64,000 nucleotides of DNA, from positions 23,302,213-23,366,212 of the forward strand of contig OZ234493.1 in NCBI GenBank assembly GCA_965153455.1, read 5' to 3'. Within the stretch, counting starts at the first letter, position 1. The number at the start of each line of letters is the position of its first letter. The stretch is from Sphagnum compactum (taxonomy: Eukaryota; Bryophyta; Sphagnopsida; Sphagnales). A program made the translations under genes and the position numbers. Below, piece by piece: positions 34,259 through 52,909 of the stretch. Under the pieces are notes generated by a model that was not told the DNA's origin, ran no database searches, and worked only from the letters and a program-made list of their open reading frames with translations.

Positions 34259-37200
34259 ATGTCGGGAATGGGAGATGGGTACGTTGGGACGGCGCAGGAC
34301 GCGGCGCGTATCCGGAGGTTGGAGAAGCAGAGAGAATTGGAGAGGAAGCGCATCCAAGAGTTGAAGAAGAAGTCGGCTGAAGGCCAGGGTGGTCTCCTCC
34401 AATTCGGTTCTGGTACTTCAGAAGTATGTTTTTTTTGTTTCTCACTCCCTCTCTCTCTCTCTCTGGCTGACCTCAAGGTTACTCAAGTGTCAGTGGTTCT
34501 CTTCTCTCGTAAGTTAGTCTTCCTGGAGTTCCAGAGCTTTGATTTTGTTTTTCCTTGCTTTGCTTCTGTTTTGGTGGGGAATTATGTGTGAGGAGCTGAG
34601 CAATATTTTCTCCAAGTCTATTTTCTATTTATCTCGTCTGCTCTCTTGTTCTGTGTGCTTTGTCAAGACTTCAATTAGGTCAACTGTCTTTAATGAAGCA
34701 TAAGGCGAAGGTCCTGAAGAGTGATTATAGTTTCTGTCACAGCTTGTGAGGTTAGGGTTAGGGTTGAGTCTGAATTGTTGTGAAGCAGGCAGAGGATGTG
34801 TATGCTGCTAGAGGAAAGAGGATGCATAATTATGAAAGGAAAATGACCTTCTTTCTTTCTCCGAGTCCTGAGACGAGACTGTTTCTGGACTTCTTCCCTG
34901 TCTTGTGGATGATTATATTGCTGATCACATGTGATGCAGTTGCTGGAGAGTGCATTCAAGAAGGAAACAGTTGGACTTGTCACTCGTGAGCAGTTTGTTG
35001 AAAAGGTTTGATCATTTGTGAGATTGTTTCACCTTACAAGTTTTGTAACAAGTAGTGCCATTGATGTTGATCTAGCATCATTGCATGTCACATGTAAGCA
35101 AGCACTGGAACTGGTAGGGCATTTGTATTGTTCAATTTCAGAAGTGAGTTAAGTATTAATGAAGACAAAGAGAAGCAGCCAGGTTCTTTCAACTTACAAG
35201 ATTCCAAAGAATGCCAATTACCTTGATCTATTGTCAATGTGGGGCGAGTGCAAGCAAGTACTTGAACTGATAGAGGCCTTTGCATTGTTTGGCTTCAGAG
35301 GGTGAATCTACGCAGTAAACTTGAAGAAGAAGAAAAAGAGAAGCAGCAAAAGCTTGCTCAAGAGTAAGCTTGCATCACTTTACTCTCTGAAGTAACCTAT
35401 CTATGCCTGCTCAAGCAACTGCTATCTATGGATTAGTAATATCATAGACCTAGGGATGCATCCTAAGCTTTTGCACAGTTGTAGTCTAGTCAAGAACTTT
35501 CCAATCTGGAGCGGTCTAGATCAAGGGCATCACTCTGTAGCATCCATCAGCAATCATGATTTATATGGTTCAGCAAATTGCTAATTGCCAACAATGTATG
35601 CTAGTTGAGTAATTTCATTTGTTTCCATGGTCAGTGCACACAGCTGTAGGATAACTTGGGTTGTGCAGTCCTGCTTTCATCGGTACAGTATAATAAGAGT
35701 TGGCATGTCCTGTGATCCTGATTACTATATTTTCACTTTCAGATGGATTTTGCATGTTGTCCATCTCTGGGTGTCACGTGCAGTTGATCTTATAGGGGGA
35801 AACTTGGGTCTGTAGAGAGGAACAAAGGCAGGTGCAAAAGCGCAAGAAGAGGAGGGCCAAAGGTCCATCTCGCTTGTCATTTGCTGATGAAGTTGATGGG
35901 GACACTGATGAGGATGACAGTGAAGCTTCTGGTATGATTGCTTAATTCCCATTCATCTTTCTATTCATAAAATGGCATGATTGTGATGTTTGAGTCTATT
36001 ACTGACCAATACTCTGTGGGTCCAAGTTCACCACATCATTTCTCATTTATCTCTTACTGTCTCCATGTATGTAGTTGCAGAAAGGCAAAGAGAAGAGACA
36101 AGAAAGCAGCAGAAGCTAGGAAAATTTGGAAAAAACCCTGCAGTTGAGACCAGCTTTTTACCTGACAGGTATGACAGTTTTAAATCCTTAAGCAACTTTC
36201 ACTTATTGACTCCAACTGCTTGTAGCAATTTCTCACACCATACTTGACAGCTGACTACCAAGCTAACTGTAGTGGTTTAAGAAGATTGCCCAATTCAGAG
36301 TCTAGCGTTTAAGTGGATCAGATCAGTTTGACTCAAAGTATCTTCTCACTATTGGATATTTGGTATGTCTTTTATGAGAAACAAAACCTGCTGGGCTCTG
36401 GCAGAATTGTCATGTATCTGTGCACAAGAAGTTGATTCCTGGCCTACCTTGAATGTGTAATTCTGATTATGCTGTGAAGGGTGGGGAGAGTGTAACTACA
36501 GGGAACGTGAGGCTCAGGAACAAGCAGAGAGGGAGCGGCTTCGCAAGCGATGGCTCCAGGAGCAGGAACGCATTCGCAGTATGCTTTCTTTTTCTTCCCA
36601 TTCTTTTTTGCAAGCTGTTTCATGTACGCAGGTCATCTGTATTTAGAATACAAGTGGGAGTAATGTAGCTGGGTGTTACTGGACATCTGGGTCTTAGGAG
36701 ATGAGGTTGCAGATTAGGTTGGAGACAACTTTTTGAAGGAACTGTCTTTCAGTGATGTGAGTGAAGCTTTATGGTTGAAACAAGAGTGGAAAGAAGATTG
36801 CTTTCATAATTTAGAAAGATTTCTTTTTTTTATGATGATGCGATGCTGTGATTCCAATTGAGAACATCATCTTTCTTTCAGTTTCTGATTCCATGAGAAC
36901 CATGTTTGTAGTTGCTGTTCAAGTTCTAAACTTGGGTACAATGTCAACACCTGACCATGATGCTCCAAAATCTTGAATTTCTCCATATTTCATATCTGCA
37001 GATGAACCTCTCGAGATAACATATAGTTACTGGGATGGTGCTGGTCATCGGCGTGTCCTTCAGGTTTCCCTGGCTCTTAACCTTGTTACTGAATGTAGTG
37101 CATTGCTTGCTTCAAGTTCTCTGCAGTCTTGTCTCTTGTCAGTTAGGTTGTCAAGTCAATCTGGTGTCCAGATTTTTCATCTATATGTCTACAGGTTGAA

Positions 37201-40200
37201 TGTTTCTGAACTTGGGTTGTTACCTTTGGGTTTGCAGGTCAGGAAAGGAGACTCCATTGCTGAGTTCTTACGAGCAGTGCAGCATCAATTGGCAGCTGAG
37301 TTTCGAGAAATCCGTACAGCTTCAGTTGAAAACTTGCTGTATGTCAAGGAAGATTTGATCATTCCCCATGTAAGTAGTAGCAGAGATATCTACTTGCTGC
37401 ACCTTTAATTTCTTCCCTTTCTGTTACAGTTCTGTGCTTGATTTTGCATCCATAATCATTGTGGATATTGTATGGCTGAGTTCCTTTTTCATTCTTGTTC
37501 AGAACTCTGAGCACTTCCCTTAACCATGGGCAGTGGGTTGGACATGAACTGACAAATGTTGCTTTTGAAATGTTGGATGTGTAGCAACACTCCTTTTATG
37601 AGCTTATCATTAACAAGGCAAGAGGTAAAAGTGGGCCGGTAAGTCAAGTTTGGATTGTAAGTCCTCTGGATAGTTTTTGCTAAGTAGTTTTCAGGCAGAA
37701 ACTTTTGGCTATCTGGAATGACATTCAATGTTCGTGTTGCCTAGTCAGCTGCAAGGTGATACCTTATTCAAGTCCATTTGAGTTTACCAGATTGATTAAA
37801 GCATTGAACTCTTCTTGAATCCTGAGGTATTGCATGTTTGCAGCTCTTTCACTTTGATGTTCATGAGGACATTCGGACAATTGCAGATGCAACAATTGAG
37901 AAGGATGAGGTATTTTCCTGTTTCCTTCGGTTTTGGAGTATGGACAATGTAGGGTAGAAATTGCCAATCTCATCCTTATTGTGCCATGCAAGAGACTGGA
38001 GCAAACAGCTTCAACTTCCAGATGAATGCATTTGGAGACATCTCAATCAACTTCTAGTTGAGCTGTAAAGGAACATTGACATTGTAAATTAACCTCTTTT
38101 TCTGTTGAACAGTCACATGCTGGGAAAGTTGTGGAGCGGCATTGGTATGAGAAGAACAAACACATTTTTCCAGCCTCAAGATGGGAGGTAATTTCTTAAA
38201 TCCAAAATTTTTAGCCCTAGGTTGAAAAGTTTTGTGGGTAAACTGGTCTGGCTTTGGTACTATTGTATCATAGTGGCTTGCAGTGCATGTTAGAGCTCAA
38301 GGAAAAATAGGAGTCTTCTGGCCTTTGATGCCAGTTTCATTGCCATTTCTTTCGAGTTGTAGTGATTCTTTCACCCAAACATGTAAACTTTTGAGCTTAA
38401 TCAAAGAAAGGTCAAAAATTCTGTGAGACTACAAAATACCTTAAGCTAACCGAAGACTGAAAGTGTCTCGCTTCTTAGATAGATTCAAGGCACACATCTA
38501 TGGTGTCTAGAGGATTCCATCTGATTATCACTTTACACCCTTAAGGTGGCCCCCTTGTGGTTTTGTTGTTCCATTTGATCATATATTTATTTCTATAGGA
38601 TTGAACTTTTTGTAGAGGCACAAAGTTGAGAAGAGCTTTATTGCCTCACTTAGTCTATTGAAGAAGCTACTGAGAAAGGTCTCAAGAAGTTTGTCAATAT
38701 ACATGAAGAACTTCTAGGAGTTCAAGGGATTTTGAGTGAATGGAAAGCCAAAGTTCTTTTGTTTGTGCTGAAGAGGACTCATTCTTTCTCTGTGGTTCAA
38801 TCCTCTTCTAAGTCATCTTTGTCAACTCCTTCAGGGGATTTGGATCACCCAGTGTTCCTTAGTTATTACTTTCATGGATAAATGTAGTAATAATTTTGTG
38901 TTTGTTTGTAAAAAGTTTTATGTTTCTTCAGTTTTCTTTGAGCTTAATTCCCTGGTTGGTATATATGTGGGCTCCAATCTTGCCCAGTCTGAAATCCTGA
39001 AATCTTATCTTTTCTATTAATAAGGCTTAGTGGTAAAAACTGTGGCCCTCATCTTCCGTTTCTTTGTGCTGTTTGGAAGTTTCATAAAAATCTTATAAAA
39101 CCTAGATCTATTTGTGCAGCCAGCTCTACTTCTCTTACTGAAGTTTCTAACTGGACAAGTTCTTTCTACAAAGCTGTTTACCCTACAGTCAATGACCTCT
39201 GGGTGTCAAAACTCAGAAAGGCAGATGTTCCTTCTGTTAGTAGTTGGATTCTCAATGACTCTACAGGAGTAGTGGATGTAATAAAACTTAATCTTTCAAG
39301 ATTGGAAGTTGATAAAACTTCTCCACTCCTGTTTCAGTCTTTTGATTTCTTGATTCTATAGACTAAAATTGACCTAATGGATCTAAAAGCTTGTATGAAA
39401 GTTCTGATCACTAAAGTGATCATTGGATGTAGAAGATCATTGTTTTAAGTTTTTGTTGGTTTAAAGATCTGCTTTGAACTTTAGGTTTTTGTGGCTGAAA
39501 AATAAAGAAGAGATAAATTTGTTTGAAAATCTTCATAACTTTAAAGTTGTGGAGGCTTCAGATTTGATCTCTTGGTTGGATTTCTTGCTAGATAATTTGT
39601 TTCTTTGTTTTGGTCATTGTGCTTATAGACAATGTATAGGTATCCCCATGGGTACTAAGTGTGCAGTCTATTTGGCTAATTTCTATTTCTTTTCCTATGA
39701 GTTTGATTTCCTAAAGCATCTCTTGAAGAATAACACATGTCCTGTTGTACTTCTTAGTTTGTCCCTTGTTTGTAGGTTTGTGGATGATCTTTTTGTTCCT
39801 GATTTTCCGGACTTTGAGAATATTATGTACCTAGACCAAGACTGGTTCAGTTGCAGCATATACCCAACAACATCTTGTGAGTTGAATTGTACCTCTAAAG
39901 GCTTCTCTTGTAACTTCTTGGATCTAGCTGTGAAACAAAGTCCTTGAGGCATATCCTGTGATATCTTTGACAAACATTCTCAACCAGAGTATGCAGGTAT
40001 TGAAATGATTCATATGCCTCATGTTTTCATTCCAATATCTCACTTACTGCTAAGTTGGGAGTTATCAATAGTCAATTTTACAGGTTTCTGAGGCTTTGTG
40101 GTTGTAAAGAGTTCTTTGTCTCTCAGATGATCAGTCTTATTGTCCTTCTGAAAAATAAAGGCTACCCTCTAACAATTCTATTAAAGAGCACTAGAGGGTT

Positions 40201-41090
40201 GCTCAATAAGGAAAACATCCTTTTTGGAATTGGAGTATTCCGAATGATTCTGTATAAAGTCTTGTAAGTGGGGAGCTTCTTGTAAGCCCACTTGGTCTTT
40301 GTTCTTCTCTGCTGTCCTTTTCTGTGTGTTTTGTCTATCCTGTTGTGTTTTCCTGTTTTTTGTTACCTCCTTGTGTTGTTTGTTGCTAGCCAGTAGTGTG
40401 GCGGAGTCTTCATGTTGCTTCCAGATTTGCAGCAGAAACTAGGTATGCAGGTTACTGTCTTCACTGGCCTTTACCCACTGTAGGGAGCTGATGAAGTCAG
40501 TGCGAAAGTTGTGATAGAGAAGTCACTATCATACACGCTACTGTTGATGGTACCTGAACAGGTGTGAGACTGTTGTTCATACTGCTTTTGTTTTTTTTTG
40601 TTTTTTGTTTCTTGGTCCTTTGTTTTCTGTTTTGTCTTTCCTTCTTTGGAAAATTCTGTGGCTGGTTGAAGAAGTGTTAACCTTGCTTTGCTGTTTCTTA
40701 ATTGTGAGAATGGGGATTTCTTGATTCTTGGTTGAAGAAGTGTTAACCCTGCTTTGCCTTTTCTTTATCGTGAGAACGGAGATTTTACAATTCTTATGAG
40801 GGATATTCCATCTTATGACCAATATGCACTCAGTGCTTATCTACATTTGCTAAAAGTCCAGGAACTTTGATGGCACTGACACGATGAATGTACATACATC
40901 TTCATGGTGATGGCAGAGTCTCTCTCGAAATCTATTTGTCATCTCCAGTATGAATGCAGCTTGGTTAGAAACCAGCTGGTCCTTTTTTGTTCCAAAAAAC
41001 AACAGTGCATAGTAACATTTTCACTGAATCATGTGACAGATATATGATCCAACAAAACGGTGGGAGCGGTATACAATTCATGGAGACTGA
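34259..41090 (+). CDS. XCT: XAP5 CIRCADIAN TIMEKEEPER (XAP5/FAM50 family), complete, 338 aa
   Basis: XCT is a nuclear protein conserved from plants to animals (FAM50), linked in plants to the circadian clock, small RNA production and splicing. Twelve coding exons with GT-AG borders join in phase: 34259-34423, 34940-35005, 35299-35363, 35816-35931, 36081-36168, 36502-36578, 37002-37063, 37238-37369, 37585-37638, 37844-37909, 38113-38187 and 41040-41090 (1017 nt, stop included). The product starts [20 protein letters not shown], has a charged coiled-coil middle with a basic [20 protein letters not shown] block, then the XAP5 domain ([89 protein letters not shown]) and ends [15 protein letters not shown]. 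The length matches the usual plant protein (about 337). Intron 11 (38188-41039) holds a reverse transcriptase relic. No lesion was seen, so it is probably functional. Confidence 0.97.
35094..35183 (+). pseudogene. Decayed duplicate of XCT exon 3 and its acceptor
   Basis: About 156 bp upstream of exon 3, the DNA GCAAGCACTGGAACTGGTAG...TTTCAG repeats the polypyrimidine/acceptor region GCAAGTACTTGAACTGATAG...CTTCAG of exon 3, and the following GACAAAGAGAAGCAGCCAGG mirrors exon 3 GAAAAAGAGAAGCAGCAAAAG. The copy has lost coding potential (GTGAGTTAAG early in the exon). It is a tandem duplication inside intron 2. Confidence 0.7.
38610..40300 (+). mobile_element. Penelope-like reverse transcriptase relic, copy 2 (in XCT intron 11)
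   Basis: Plus-strand relic, colinear with the minus-strand copy at 15870-17230. Fragments in order: [20 protein letters not shown] (about 38690), [11 protein letters not shown] (about 38900), [15 protein letters not shown] (about 39115), [14 protein letters not shown] (about 39240), [15 protein letters not shown] (about 39365), then the open block 39474-39947. This block holds [15 protein letters not shown], motif [20 protein letters not shown] and motif [15 protein letters not shown] with the catalytic aspartates, and ends in [10 protein letters not shown]. Further downstream, [14 protein letters not shown] and [12 protein letters not shown] extend it to about 40260. The IPMGT/VDD signatures mark a reverse transcriptase; the motif style suits Penelope-like elements. 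Multiple frameshifts and stops make it inactive. It lies in the same sense as XCT. Confidence 0.7.
40455..40600 (+). repeat. Dispersed repeat, copy A
   Basis: CCCACTGTAGGGAGCTGATG ... CACTATCATACACGCTACTG ... CTGAACAGGTGTGAGAC. The same order of words recurs inverted at 41560-41690 and, more decayed, near 62985-63030 and 63320-63400. No terminal repeats were identified; it may be a SINE or MITE family. Confidence 0.6.
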
Positions 41091-41559
41091 TATGCCAACT
41101 TGTGGTAATTACATGTGTGAGCCCTGATTGGCTGTGACTGTAATTGCTGATAATTGTATAGCAAGTTGGTAGCTTGATGATAGATCTTATTTTATGGAAA
41201 TGGGATTCTCCTGTCTTACAGATTTTCTTTAGTATTGTGTGCATGAGTGGTTTGTTGATGAGTTTTCATGCCTTCACAAGCCATGCTTTTCAGCCTAGTT
41301 AGCACATCAATCTGTGTCTGAGTCTCCCACTCTTCTGTTCTGACTGAATTTTCAGTGAACATACATATTGGCATAGGAGGGGGAAGGTTCTTACACCTAC
41401 TACTCGATCTTGCACCTATAACCCTGCAACTCTTTGAGTGGGTGTGATATCTCTCCTCTTTTCTTTGACGTCAAAGAAAGACCTCCAGATAAGGACTTTC
41501 AGTTCTGAGAAGAAGGAACAACACAGAAGGGATGAACTTGAACCACAAAACAATAAAAA

Positions 41560-41690
41560 CAAGCAGCATGAACAAAAGTGATAGTCTCTCACCTGTTGAG
41601 GGACCATCAACAGTAACATGTATGATAGTGTTCAAACTAAAACTTCTCACTGATTTCATCAGCTCACTACAGTGGGTACAGGCTACAGGC
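41560..41690 (-). repeat. Dispersed repeat, copy B (inverted relative to copy A)
   Basis: On the minus strand: CCCACTGTAGTGAGCTGATG ... CACTATCATACATGTTACTG ... CTCAACAGGTGAGAGAC, mostly identical to copy A. It lies about 500 bp beyond the XCT stop codon. Confidence 0.6.
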
Positions 41691-41699
41691 CAATGTAAT

Positions 41700-42850
41700 C
41701 ACTAACCTGTCATTGAGTTTCTGGTGTGATTCCAAAAGCAATGGGAAGACTAAGCCATCACACTGTCTAGCAACTAATGACATGATAACATAGAAGGGGA
41801 AAAAAATAGAGAGAAGTAGACAGGAAAAAACACAAAAAAACCTTACAAAGTAAGAAGAAATAAACTGTTGGCATTAGTGAACCACATAATGCAAGACTCT
41901 GAGCATCTCTGAAACACTTTGGGAGTAAGGGAACTCCACTACTTGTACAGCTCAGGAATTTCTCGCTAAAGTCCCCAATCTAGAGGTAACTAAGAAAACC
42001 CAAATCTTCATACAAGGTATGCTAGAACTTCTCTCCACTTACATTTTTGCTAGAACTTCTCTCCACTTACAATTTATGTCAACCCAAACAGAATCAACAT
42101 CTGTCACGAAAGCAGCTGTGCCATTACTCTTGCTGGTTGAACAAAACCTGGAAAAGGAGGAGACCAAAACTAACCAAGAAGAAAGACTGCGCAAATTGAG
42201 AGAAAAAAGCTAACCAATCAAAAAAGGAGAAGAAAATATAGAGGAAACAAGACGGAGAAGATGATCTTTTGAGGACCTACTCTGATACAAACTCACATGA
42301 CCTTCCAGTATGTAGGCAGGTGGCTGAGCATTTGAATGATATGAAAGCAAGTAAATGAAGCATGAACCTGGAAACTGTTTGGGTGAAGCATTTCAAAAGT
42401 TTGTCATCCAGTAAATGCAAGCTGTCATACAATCTAAAACTATGTAGACCTTCAACACATGTTTCAACAATCAGGATGCACTGTTAACCCCAAGATGTTT
42501 TTTCTTGAAGACATAAACCCACCATCCATATTCATGATCTGGATGTCTGATAATCAACAGTATATCAAATGCCATGTACAAAATTGCCACTACCACACCC
42601 ATCAGCAAAGGAGTAAAACTGGAAACTGTAATTTGGAAGTTTGGCAAGCTGGGGAAATGATTTAATTGTATTTCCCAGAACAGGGCACACCATAAGATAG
42701 AAAAAAAGCTCCAGAGTAATTAGGAGAACATAGATTATTCCTTGGGATGAAGTAGCTGTAAAAAAGAAGCAGAGAATGCTCTGCTCTACAGAAGAATCAG
42801 ATATGCAATATACAAGCTAAATTACAAACAGAATAATAGGAGCAGCCTCC
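41700..42850. other. Spacer between the convergent XCT and kinase genes
   Basis: XCT (plus) and the kinase (minus) converge here, so this stretch should hold both 3' UTRs. A short direct duplication (GCTAGAACTTCTCTCCACTT at 42020 and 42050) is the only other structure seen. Confidence 0.5.
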
Positions 42851-43009
42851 AACTGTTAACATTCTGTGTCTGGCCTCACCCTGAGGGACCGACTCTCACC
42901 TGCATTGCCTTTCCCTGCCTGAGCATGTTGTCCATTGTTGTTCAGCATAGATTTTCCCTTACCTGACCTTCCAACAGGACGGCTATTGCTAACTATCTCA
43001 GGATCTCGG

Positions 43010-49024
<6,015 letters not shown>

Positions 49025-49600
49025 ACTTCCCTTTGTTTCCACTGCAGCTAGTAGCTAGCAGCAGTAATGCTCAGAAACAACTTGTTGATGGCTGAAAGCG
49101 GAGAAGCTGAGCAGCCGCAACAACAACGACGACAACGACAACGGCCCAAGCAGCATTTTGACGATGTGATGATACTCATGAGTCTTCGTCATGAGTGAGG
49201 TATGGTTATTTAACTAGCTCCGTCTGAATCAAACAAGAAGGGGTTTGACTACCGCGTGGGGAACATGAACAACCTCCACGTGTGTGGTGTTGTGTGACGA
49301 ACAGATGCGGAATATTCCACCATTGCCTCTTTCGTGGTGGGGACAAATGGAAGACTTGAAGAAGAAGAAGAAGAAGACGATGGAAGACCAAGTCCAACTG
49401 CAACAAAAATGGCATTCTTCATCTTCTACTTGTTAACTGTTGCGTATGTATATATATGTATGTATGTTTCAATTACCGACAGTAGCAGTCGTAGTTGAAG
49501 AGACAAAAGGCTCGCTTGTTCTTGTTCGTTTTCTTCTTCCTTCTTCTCTCCAGCCCTTTTCTCTTTCTATCCTTCTGCTTTCGCTTTGCCCTTCCAAAGA
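49025..49600. promoter_or_regulatory. Upstream region of the kinase gene
   Basis: This stretch should carry the kinase promoter and leader (transcribed leftwards). It has GAAGAA and CAACAACGACGAC simple repeats and a TATATATATG stretch near 49450, but no element can be assigned with confidence. Confidence 0.35.
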
Positions 49601-49614
49601 GTTTTGAATACAGA

Positions 49615-50760
49615 TGTTCTCAAGCCTTCTTTTCATTTTGTTTTACGAAGTTTTTGATTAGATTCTAGCTTAAGCCTCCTTCATTTTGTTTACAAACTTT
49701 TTGATTAGATTGTTAATTAAAGCCTTCTTCATTTTGTTGTTTACAAAAGTTTTTAGTTACACTCTTGAACCTTCTTCGTGTTGTTTACAAAGTTTTTCAT
49801 TAGACTGCTAAGCGTTCTAAAGCCTTCTCCATTAATAAGGTCACAATTTTTTTGTTAGAGTCTTAAACCTTCTTCGTGTTGATTACAAAGTTTTTTTTAT
49901 TAGACTGTTAAGCGTTCTTAAGCCTTCTCCATTAAGGTCACAATTTTTTTTGTTAGATTCTAAAGCATTCTTAGTGTTGTTTACAAAGTCTTTTATTAGA
50001 TTGTTAAGCGTTCTTACGCCTTCTCCATTAATAAGGTCACAATTTTTTTGTTAGATTCTTAAACCTTCTTCGTGTTGTTTACAAAGTTTTTTTTATTAGA
50101 TTGTTAAGCGTTCTTAAGCCTTCTCCATTAAGGTCACAATTTTTTTGTTAGAATCTTAAGCCTTCTTCATTTTATTTGTAAAGTTTTTTATTAGATTCCG
50201 AAGCCTAATTCCTCATTTTTTGGTTACAAAGTTTTTTATTAGATTCTCAACTTGCGCTCATCATTTTTGTTTACAAAGTTGTTGATTAGATTAATTCTCA
50301 AGCTTTCATGAACTCATGGTTTACAAAGTTTTGATGAAATTTCTCAAGTCTTCTTCATTTCGTCGTCTAGGGGACGATGTAGATGGAATTTGGTCCCACA
50401 TTTTGAGGAATGTTTCACCAGGTTTTAGTTTGTTTAGGTTCTCAAGCGTTCTTCATCCCTATTTACAAAGTTGTCTATTAGAATTAATCCAGTCTCATTC
50501 ATTTCTTCTTGTTTACATAGTTTTTTTTATTACATTTCTTTAGTCTCTTTGGTTTTTCATTACATTTCTCAGGCCTCCTCCTTTTATTTTGTGTCCCAAA
50601 AAATTTATTGGCTTTTTAGAAGCCTCCTTTCATTTGTGGACAAAGATGTTAAGTAGATTCTCAAGTGTCCTTCATTTGTTACAAAGTTTTAGATTAGATA
50701 CTCAATCCTTCTCCATTTTCGTTTATAAAAAGTTTTGATCAGATTTCTCAAGCCTTTTGA
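49615..50760. repeat. Degenerate minisatellite (about 45-52 bp units, 97-100 bp higher-order period)
   Basis: The phrase 'AAGCCTTCTTCATTTTG / TTTACAAAGTTTTT / ATTAGATT' recurs more than 20 times with drift. Between about 49.80 and 50.17 kb, two unit types alternate (TTCGTGTTGTTTACAAAG and TCCATTAAGGTCACAATT), giving a period near 97-100 bp over about four repeats. It is strongly pyrimidine-biased on the plus strand and lies just upstream of the kinase gene. Confidence 0.85.
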
Positions 50761-52870
50761 TTTTCTTTAGAAAAGAGTTTTTGAATTTTCTCAAACGTCC
50801 TTCATTACCTTGACAAAAGTTTCTATTAGATTTTCAGTCCCTTTCATTTTATTAAAGAGTTTTAAGAAAAAAAAGATTCCCAAGCCTCCATTTTGCTATG
50901 AAGTTATGAGTAAAAAACTCTAGCTTTTGTTTTCGTACCAACGTTTTCTATTCAATTTTCAAAGGACAAACAACAAGGGAAGGACTTAGAGATTGATAAA
51001 AACAAAAAAATGGATTCCCCTATTTTGTGAAATACATCCCATTGGGCATGTCATTATAAAAACAAAAAGTTTCCAATGTTATATGAAGGATTGCATGTTA
51101 TTACATGTTTAAAAAATTCATGTTGCCACAAATACCACAACAACAATGTCAAAGGCATCAAATTACATGTAAGGGCACTCCCACACTTTGAAGGCATTAT
51201 TGAAAATTTGAATTTTTGTATTTTTTGAAAAAATCCAATGATTCTTGGCATGTATCACAATATTTTTTTTGGAATCCTACATGAAGTCTATTTTTGGAAA
51301 TGTTTGTCTCTAGCAAATGCTAAATGACATAAAGTTACATTATGGGAAGGTAATATGTACATTTTTATTAATGTCACAAGATGTCTTTTTTTTTATGTTG
51401 GCATGCAACAATCCACACTAAAATTATAATAATGTAATATATATTTGTTCTATTGTAGTCTCTTAAATTTTGATTTTTTTGGGGGTATTTGAATTGTGAA
51501 GGCACCCAAGTTAGAAATTTGAAGAATTGGGTTCAACACAAACACTCTAGAACTAGCCAATTTTATTTTTTTAATTTCAAAACCAGGACCAAAGGTTCTT
51601 TCAAAAAAATAAAAATCAAACAACATGAACCTATATAGGTCGAAGTGGGTAAATTTATTACTTAACCTACAATTAATTTTGTTAACATTTGGAATTTTAT
51701 TTTAAAAACTTTTGAACCACCCTTGAAACTAAAATTATGTGTAATGCACCCTACTTATGTTATGTGATTAAATAGTTGCAAATTGTAGTTTTTTGGGATC
51801 ATTTTTTATCTCTCATTAGATATCACAAAAAGACACCCATTCTCGTGAAGTTAACACATGGAGCCTTTTAACAACAAAGAAAATACAACAAAGTAATGAA
51901 TGGTCAATCTTAAATGGATTAAAATACGAATTACGCTAGTTCAATTAAATTTGAACATGCATTTTTTAATCTACCAATGTGTTTGTAAATTTTTTAACAA
52001 TGATATACATTTTCGTAAAATACATGTTGATTTGTAGATGAGATGATATTTATATTCATAAATTATTGGTTGATGTATCCGAAGAAAAATTTAATATTGC
52101 TAATTCTTTTAATAGTTAGAACATGAACAACATCTTGATTAAATGTCCCTTGACAACAATGAATACAAATATAATGTTTTATATCTATTTATTTCATTTT
52201 TTGTTTTCCATCTAGATTCCATTCCAAACTATTTTGGTTGGCAAACATGTTTTTATGTTGGATTCAAATTTAAATGTGGCAGATGTGGAATTTGAATCAC
52301 TAATATTCATTGCCAAAAAAGAAATTAAAAAAATAGTGCTCCAATTGGCAATGCATTTGTAAATCTAGTCTCATTGTCATATGTTGTAATAATGATCCAC
52401 TAATTGGTCCACATCACCTTCAAGATGATTAGTTGTTCATATATGTGATCAATGGGAGTTTAGGGCATACATTTGGATGAAAATAATCAAGGAATCATAG
52501 TTAATTGGACATTAGCATACACCATTAATTGAAATCGAGTTACAATTACATCATAACTAGAGAGCTAATAAAAGATGACATGGCAATTAAAAAATGTGTG
52601 TGAGATTATTCCATCATGGTTGCATGTGACAAGCCACTCCATTTGTTGCAAATTGACTAGTTGTACAAAAGATAATTTTTTTCTAATGTGAGACAATCTT
52701 CCACATTGTTATAATAATTATGTTATTCAAGGAATGTGAAATCATGTGTATTTATAATATAATTTTTCCCTAAAAATTCTTGACAAACAATAAATTTATG
52801 GTTTCATTAAGAGAGAGGATGAAATACATTCATTCATTGTTTGATGGATGCACACATTGTCTTTGAACAC
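50760..52870. other. AT-rich intergenic DNA
   Basis: No coding signal or clear array; many short poly-A/T runs. Confidence 0.5.
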
Positions 52871-52871
52871 C

Positions 52872-52872
<1 letters not shown>

Positions 52873-52902
<30 letters not shown>
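52873..52902. repeat. Uninterrupted poly-C tract (30 bp)
   Basis: Thirty consecutive C residues in otherwise AT-rich DNA. Poly-G/poly-C runs of this length are rare and unstable; on the complementary strand it could form a G-quadruplex. The exact length may be affected by assembly. Confidence 0.95.
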
Positions 52903-52905
<3 letters not shown>

Positions 52906-52909
52906 TCAT

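Noticed and set aside
38188-41039. RT relic as evidence that XCT is disrupted
   Set aside because: The relic lies wholly within an intron, and exon 11 and exon 12 keep consensus splice sites and phase, giving the conserved C-terminal [15 protein letters not shown].
42856-43009. Longer kinase C-terminus (CIELDRDPEIVSNSRPVG to TAA at 42856)
   Set aside because: The reading frame does not match the phase left by the preceding exon with the best donor at 43202; kept only as an alternative in the kinase entry.
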